DNA of 64,000 nt, taken from the NCBI RefSeq assembly GCF_010727605.1, contig NZ_AP022568.1:4154001-4218000 (forward strand), written 5' to 3'. Of the stretch, positions 60,051 to 64,000 are shown piece after piece; the first letter of the stretch is position 1; each line of letters opens with the position of its first letter. The notes under the pieces were generated by a model that was not told the DNA's origin, made no database searches, and was given only the letters and a program-made list of their open reading frames with translations. The DNA comes from Mycobacterium simiae (lineage in GTDB: Bacteria > Actinomycetota > Actinomycetes > Mycobacteriales > Mycobacteriaceae). The translations under genes were made by a program, and so were the position numbers.

Positions 60051-60079
60051 AAAACACCCCCTGCAAAGGGGGTGTTTTT
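60051..60079. terminator. strong intrinsic terminator, usable from both strands
   Basis: AAAACACCCCC (60051-60061) and GGGGGTGTTTT (60068-60078) form an 11-bp perfect stem with loop TGCAAA, ending in T(5). On the reverse strand the flanking A-run becomes a T-run, so it should also end ogt transcripts, whose stop lies 10 bp away. Confidence 0.92.
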
Positions 60080-60089
60080 GCATTCTCTG

Positions 60090-60581
60090 CTAATCGAAAA
60101 GGGTCAAATCCTGGCGCTGTTTTTCTAATTCCAGCAGCGTCCGCTTTCGGCCGAGGCCGCCGCCAAAGCCGGTCAGGCTTCCATTTGCCCCGATCACCCG
60201 ATGGCACGGCACGACGATGGCGATCGGGTTGTGGCCGTTGGCCAATCCGACCGCGCGTGCGGCACCGGGCGCACCTATCTGCGCGGCGATCTCACCGTAG
60301 GAGCGGGTTTCCCCGTACGGGATGGTGAGCAGTGCCTGCCACACGCGACGTTGAAATTCGGTCCCGCGCAGATCGAGTTCCACGTCGAAATGCGTCAATT
60401 CGCCGGCGAAATAGGCCATGAGTTGGTCGGCGGCCTTCTCGAACGCTTTCGGGTCCGGTGACCAATCGGCACGGCTGGGTTCGTAGGTTTGATCGACCAT
60501 TCGCAGGTTGGTCAAGACGTCGTCGTACCCGGCCAGGGTCAGCAGTCCGATCGGGCTGTCGATGGTGCGGTACTGGATCAT
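60090..60581 (-). CDS. ogt: methylated-DNA-protein cysteine methyltransferase
   Basis: A 163-residue suicide repair protein removing alkyl groups from O6-alkylguanine. The acceptor is Cys126 in VVPCHRVI; the helix-turn-helix RSYGEIAAQIGAPGAARAVGLA binds DNA. ATG 60581 overlaps the alkA stop by 4 bp, so the two repair genes are coupled. Counterpart of Rv1316c. Confidence 0.96.
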   Translation of the reverse strand: MIQYRTIDSPIGLLTLAGYDDVLTNLRMVDQTYEPSRADWSPDPKAFEKAADQLMAYFAGELTHFDVELDLRGTEFQRRVWQALLTIPYGETRSYGEIAAQIGAPGAARAVGLANGHNPIAIVVPCHRVIGANGSLTGFGGGLGRKRTLLELEKQRQDLTLFD

Positions 60582-62065
60582 GCGACCTCCTGTGGCGGCC
60601 AATCGTTTACCGGATGCTCGAGCGTGGTCCACAAGTGCTGGGTGGCATACGAGCGCCAGGGCCGCCAATGTGCGCTGTACTCCATCAGTTTCCGCTGATT
60701 CGTCGGCACGCCCAACCCTTGGGCGGCGAGTTGCAGGCCGAGATCACTGGCGGGGAAGGCGTCCGGGTCACCGAGGCCACGCATCGCGATCACCTCGGCG
60801 GTCCAGGCGCCGATGCCCGGCAGGGCCAGCAATTGGCAACGCGCCCTGCTCCAATCGCTCCCGGCGTCCAGCACCACGCTGCCGTCGAGGAGCCCCTCGA
60901 TCAGCGCGCTCATCGTCCGTTGCCGCGCCTTGGGCACCGCCAAATGGACAGGATCGATCTCGGCCAACTGCTCGATGGACGGAAAGGTATGCGTCAGAGC
61001 GCCTTCCGGATCCGCGACGGGCTCCCCGTACGCCCGCACCAATCGACCGACGTGGGTGCGCGCGGCCTTCGTCGACACCTGCTGACCCAGGACCGCGCGC
61101 ACGGCCAGCTCGGTCTCGTCGACCGTGCGGGGAATGCGCTGCCCGGGGGCCTTGGCCACGACGGGGGCGAGCAGCTGGTCGCGGCTGAGCGCGTCGACGA
61201 CAGCTTCGGGGTCGGCGTCAAGATCGAGCAGGCGCCGACAACGCGCAATCGCGGTGGTGAGATCGCGAAAGTCGTCGAGTACCAGAACGCAGCGCACGTG
61301 GTCGACCGCGGGTGTCAGTGCGACCACCGCATTGCCGGCGGGAAGCCGCAGGCTGCGCCGGTACGCACCGTCGCGGACCTCCTCGCACCCGGGTGCGGCG
61401 CCGGCCGCCAGGTGGCCGAAGAGTCCCTCGTAGGCGAACGGAGTGCGCACCGGCAGCCGAAGGCACACGGTCCCAGGCGAAGTCCGGGCCGATCCGGGCC
61501 GGGCGGCCGCGCGACGGCGCAACTCGGACGGCGTGCTTTCGAACACGAGGCGCACGGTGTCGTTGAATTGCCGAATGCTGGAAAAGCCGGCGGCGAAGGC
61601 GACATCACCGAACGGCAGGTCGGTGGTCTCGATCAGCAGCCGGGCCGTCTGGCTTCGTTGAGCCCGCGCCAGCGCGAGCGGCCCCGCGCCGACCTCGGCC
61701 TGCAACAGGCGCTCTAGCTGGCGGGTGGTGTATCCGAGGTGGGCGGCCAACCCGCCGACGCCGTCGCGGTCCACCGTGCCGTCGGCAATGAGCCGCATCG
61801 CCCGTGCGACGACGTCGCCGCGCACATTCCATTCAGGCGAACCTGGCGACGCGTCGGGGCGGCACCGTTTGCACGCGCGGAAGCCGGCGCGCTGAGCGGC
61901 CGCCGCGGTCGGGTAAAACCGTACGTTCCTGGCGAATGGCGGGTGCACCGGGCAGCTGGGCCGGCAGTAAATCCGGGTAGTCAGCACGGCGGTGACGAAC
62001 CAGCCGTCGAACCGGGCGTCCTTGGCTTGGACCGCTCGGTAGCACCGTTCGAAGTCGTCGTGCAC
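60578..62065 (-). CDS. alkA: Ada-AlkA fusion: methyl-phosphotriester sensor, AraC domain and 3-methyladenine glycosylase
   Basis: A 495-residue three-part protein. The N-terminal Ada zinc domain has Cys34, Cys38, Cys65 and Cys68 (IYCRPSC, ACKRC), Cys34 being the phosphotriester methyl acceptor. An AraC helix-turn-helix follows (about residues 100-180). The C-terminal AlkA part has the helix-hairpin-helix PGIGAWTAEVIAMRGLGDPDAFPASD with the catalytic Asp. It should both sense methylation and excise damaged bases, and probably activate its own operon with ogt. GTG at 62065. Counterpart of Rv1317c. Confidence 0.95.
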   Translation of the reverse strand: MHDDFERCYRAVQAKDARFDGWFVTAVLTTRIYCRPSCPVHPPFARNVRFYPTAAAAQRAGFRACKRCRPDASPGSPEWNVRGDVVARAMRLIADGTVDRDGVGGLAAHLGYTTRQLERLLQAEVGAGPLALARAQRSQTARLLIETTDLPFGDVAFAAGFSSIRQFNDTVRLVFESTPSELRRRAAARPGSARTSPGTVCLRLPVRTPFAYEGLFGHLAAGAAPGCEEVRDGAYRRSLRLPAGNAVVALTPAVDHVRCVLVLDDFRDLTTAIARCRRLLDLDADPEAVVDALSRDQLLAPVVAKAPGQRIPRTVDETELAVRAVLGQQVSTKAARTHVGRLVRAYGEPVADPEGALTHTFPSIEQLAEIDPVHLAVPKARQRTMSALIEGLLDGSVVLDAGSDWSRARCQLLALPGIGAWTAEVIAMRGLGDPDAFPASDLGLQLAAQGLGVPTNQRKLMEYSAHWRPWRSYATQHLWTTLEHPVNDWPPQEVA

Positions 62066-62255
62066 GTCTCCACAGTTACACCTGAGCGGCGACAAAACTA
62101 GCGGAAAAGCGACATGATCGTGGCCAATCGGTGGCGTTCGCGACCCGCCCCCCGGCAGGAGCGCGTATGGCCGCACCGAGACTGTCGCCATCGACGACTT
62201 CTCCGACGCCGTGCTGAGGCGCGCCGGGCGCGGGGTCGCATGGTCGGCGTACTGC

Positions 62256-63164
62256 TTAGGGCGTTCGCGCCCACTCGCCTCGGTCTCGCACGGACATGGC
62301 GGAAGCCACGAAGTCGCGCGCGGCCCGCGACAGTGGTCGGCTCGAATCCCAGATCAACCCGATATCGCGGTAGGCGTCGGAGTCGGCCAGGCGCACCACG
62401 CTGACTCCGGGGGCATACTCGCTGCCATCGATCGGTGTCAGGCTGACGCCCAGTCCCGCGGCGACCAGCCCGGCGGTAGTGGTCAGGTTCGGTGATTCCA
62501 GGGCGATACGCGGCTGGAATTGCGCTGCTGCACAAAGCTCGTCAAGCAGCTGTCGCATGCCGAATCCCGGGTGCATGCTGACGAACGGCTCGTCGGCAAG
62601 CTCCGTCATGGACACCGCCGACACGTTCGCCAACCGGTGACCACGCGGGACCGCGATGCCGAGACGTTGACGAAAAAGGCTGCGCCAGGCCAGAGTTGGC
62701 TGGTGCGGGCGCGGAGACACCACCCCCACGTCGAGCGCACCGTCCAGGACGCGATCGCTCATCAGTTCCGCAGCGCCCTCCTCGAGCAGGAACGTCACGC
62801 GCGGCGAGATCTCCGCGAACCCCGCGATCAAGCGCGGCACGACGATCGACCCGAATGACCCCAAAAAGCCCAGTCGAATCTCACCGGCGGCAGGGTTGTT
62901 CATGTCCTCGATTTCGCGGCGGGCCGAGTCGAGCTCCAGTTGGGCGCGGCGCGCATGCTCGTAAAAGATGCGGCCATAGGTACTCAGCGACAGTCGGCGG
63001 CCGCGACGGTCGAACAACTCCACCCCGAGCCGACGTTCCAGGCGCGCTAGCATCCGGGTCAGGGTGGGCTGGGCGATGTGTAGCTGCTGGGCGGCCGCGG
63101 TCACGTGCTGCAGCTCGGCGAGTGTGAGGAACCACTCGTAATCCCCATCGGCCACGCCTGCCAC
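62256..63164 (-). CDS. LysR-family transcriptional regulator
   Basis: A 302-residue LysR protein: N-terminal winged helix (LAELQHVTAAAQQLHIAQPTLTRMLARLERRLG, about residues 16-48) and a substrate-binding co-inducer domain (EIRLGFLGSFGSIVVPRLIAGF onward, about 92-300). GTG at 63164. It diverges from the MFS transporter gene, as in the ynfL/ynfM pair of enterobacteria, so it probably controls that exporter. The 190 bp before alkA hold no clear feature. Confidence 0.92.
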   Translation of the reverse strand: MAGVADGDYEWFLTLAELQHVTAAAQQLHIAQPTLTRMLARLERRLGVELFDRRGRRLSLSTYGRIFYEHARRAQLELDSARREIEDMNNPAAGEIRLGFLGSFGSIVVPRLIAGFAEISPRVTFLLEEGAAELMSDRVLDGALDVGVVSPRPHQPTLAWRSLFRQRLGIAVPRGHRLANVSAVSMTELADEPFVSMHPGFGMRQLLDELCAAAQFQPRIALESPNLTTTAGLVAAGLGVSLTPIDGSEYAPGVSVVRLADSDAYRDIGLIWDSSRPLSRAARDFVASAMSVRDRGEWARTP

Positions 63165-63170
63165 CTCTAC

Positions 63171-63191
63171 TTATGTGATCCTTGCATCATA
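63171..63191. promoter_or_regulatory. candidate LysR operator between regulator and transporter
   Basis: TGAT-N6-ATCA (63176-63189) within TTATGTGATCCTTGCATCATA is an imperfect dyad of the size and AT-richness of LysR sites, directly before the divergent regulator start. Confidence 0.4.
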
Positions 63192-63251
63192 CTGGCGGCA
63201 ACAATTCATTTCCGAATCACCCTGTGCGCGCGGACGATTGTCGCTGCGCCA

Positions 63252-64000
63252 GTGCTCGCCGCGCCTCCCACCGCTCACCAGCTCGGCAGCCGGGGGTACC
63301 GGCGAGTGACCGCGGCACTGTGCTGTGCCGGCGTAGCGAGTTTCGCGGCGATGTATTGCACGCAGGCACTTCTTCCCGCGCTGTCGTCGTACTACCACAT
63401 CAGCCCTGCCACCTCGGCGCTGACCATCTCGCTCACCACCGGAATGCTGGCGGTGTCGATCGTTCCGGCCAGCGTGCTTTCCGAGCGCTATGGCCGCGTC
63501 CGGGTAATGGTGATCTCCGGCATCGCAGCGAGTGTGCTCGGTTTGCTGCTGCCGTTCAGTCCGACGCTCGGCGTGCTGCTCGTGGGACGAGCGTTGCAAG
63601 GAGTTGCGCTGGCCGGGATTCCCGCCGTCGCCATGGCTTTTCTGGCCGAAGAGGTGCACGCCTGCGCGCTGGGATCGGCGATGGGGCGCTACATCGCCGG
63701 CGCGACCGTCGGTGGCTGCTTGGGCCGGATCATCCCGGCCACGGTTCTGGGAGTGAGCAATTGGCGCATCGCGTTGTTGGTGTGCTCGGCCGCGACGCTG
63801 GTCGCCACCCTCGTCTTCGCACTGCTGGTGCCCCGGTCCCAATTCTTCACGCCGAAGACGGTGAGCATCGGCGCGACCGCGCGGAGTATTCTCGCGCATC
63901 TGCGAAAGCCCGTGCTGCTCAAGCTCTTCGCCCTGGGGTTCATGCTGATGGGCGGATTCGTCACCGTCTACAACTATCTCGGTTACCGGCTGGCCGCCGC
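63252..64000 (+). CDS. MFS transporter, YnfM-like, N-terminal part (runs off the window)
   Basis: Open frame to the window end, about 249 residues seen. Membrane segments start at RRVTAALCCAGVASFAAMYCTQALLPALSSYY; the MFS motif A appears as SERYGRVRVMVIS after segment 2, followed by further helices (LLVGRALQGVALAGIPAVAMAFLAEE; GRYIAGATVGGCLGRIIPATV). This is the 12-helix drug/sugar efflux type close to YnfM. GTG 63252 is the most upstream plausible start; GTG 63306 is an alternative with the first helix just after. Substrate unknown. Confidence 0.85.
   Translation, partial: MLAAPPTAHQLGSRGYRRVTAALCCAGVASFAAMYCTQALLPALSSYYHISPATSALTISLTTGMLAVSIVPASVLSERYGRVRVMVISGIAASVLGLLLPFSPTLGVLLVGRALQGVALAGIPAVAMAFLAEEVHACALGSAMGRYIAGATVGGCLGRIIPATVLGVSNWRIALLVCSAATLVATLVFALLVPRSQFFTPKTVSIGATARSILAHLRKPVLLKLFALGFMLMGGFVTVYNYLGYRLAA

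Overview
The window is a high-GC actinobacterial chromosome segment from a Mycobacterium. The evidence is the gene order argS-lysA-thrA-thrC-thrB-rho-rpmE-prfA-prmC-sua5-wecA-atpIBEFHAGDC-DUF2550-(pduO)-murA-rrs-rrl-rrf-ogt-alkA, a fused b-delta ATP synthase subunit, a MurA with Asp at the usual Cys position, and mycobacterial 16S/23S/5S sequences. The 16S has a short helix 18 but the 16S-23S spacer is only about 284 nt. That combination, with the hypervariable region near 55120-55175, suggests a slow grower of the M. simiae type; this species-group call is from memory of 16S signatures and needs a database comparison. Names of M. tuberculosis counterparts are also from memory.

Region 1 (1-9010): the end of an SbcC-like ATPase gene, a secondary alpha/beta hydrolase, and the reverse-strand oligopeptide ABC transporter operon oppB-oppC-oppD-oppA with overlapping genes.

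Region 2 (9011-17105): an ArsR-family regulator with a twin operator, followed by a tightly overlapping six-gene operon for a membrane-bound, hydrogenase-4/complex-I-like complex (counterparts of Rv0082-Rv0087), then the beta-carbonic anhydrase canA. The large subunit has lost all four cysteines that hold the NiFe centre, and no formate dehydrogenase, ferredoxin-type subunit or hydrogenase maturation gene is nearby. The complex is therefore probably an energy-converting hydrogenase-related (Ehr) machine, not a hydrogenase. In M. tuberculosis these genes lie elsewhere; here they sit between oppB and canA. This is the best candidate for an incompletely described system in the window.

Region 3 (17102-30750): a PaaI-type thioesterase, the sulfate activation operon cysD-cysNC, a cysteine-poor Rrf2 regulator, then a variable block ending at tRNA-Arg(CCG). 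The block holds two VOC proteins, an F420-type LLM oxidoreductase, a two-RCK potassium channel, an O-methyltransferase, a ketosteroid isomerase-like protein, a Nudix hydrolase, a DUF1345 membrane protein and four exported proteins.

Region 4 (30755-54569): conserved housekeeping genes for arginyl-tRNA synthesis, lysine and threonine biosynthesis, transcription termination, ribosomal protein L31, translation release and its methylation, t6A formation, the first membrane step of arabinogalactan linker synthesis, the complete F1Fo ATP synthase, cobalamin adenosylation and the first step of peptidoglycan precursor synthesis.

Region 5 (54570-64000): two tandem rRNA promoters, a structured leader, rrs-rrl-rrf and a strong terminator that also faces ogt. 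Then come the alkylation repair pair alkA-ogt on the reverse strand, and a divergent LysR regulator/MFS exporter pair, the latter cut by the window end. I saw no CRISPR array, insertion sequence or prophage.
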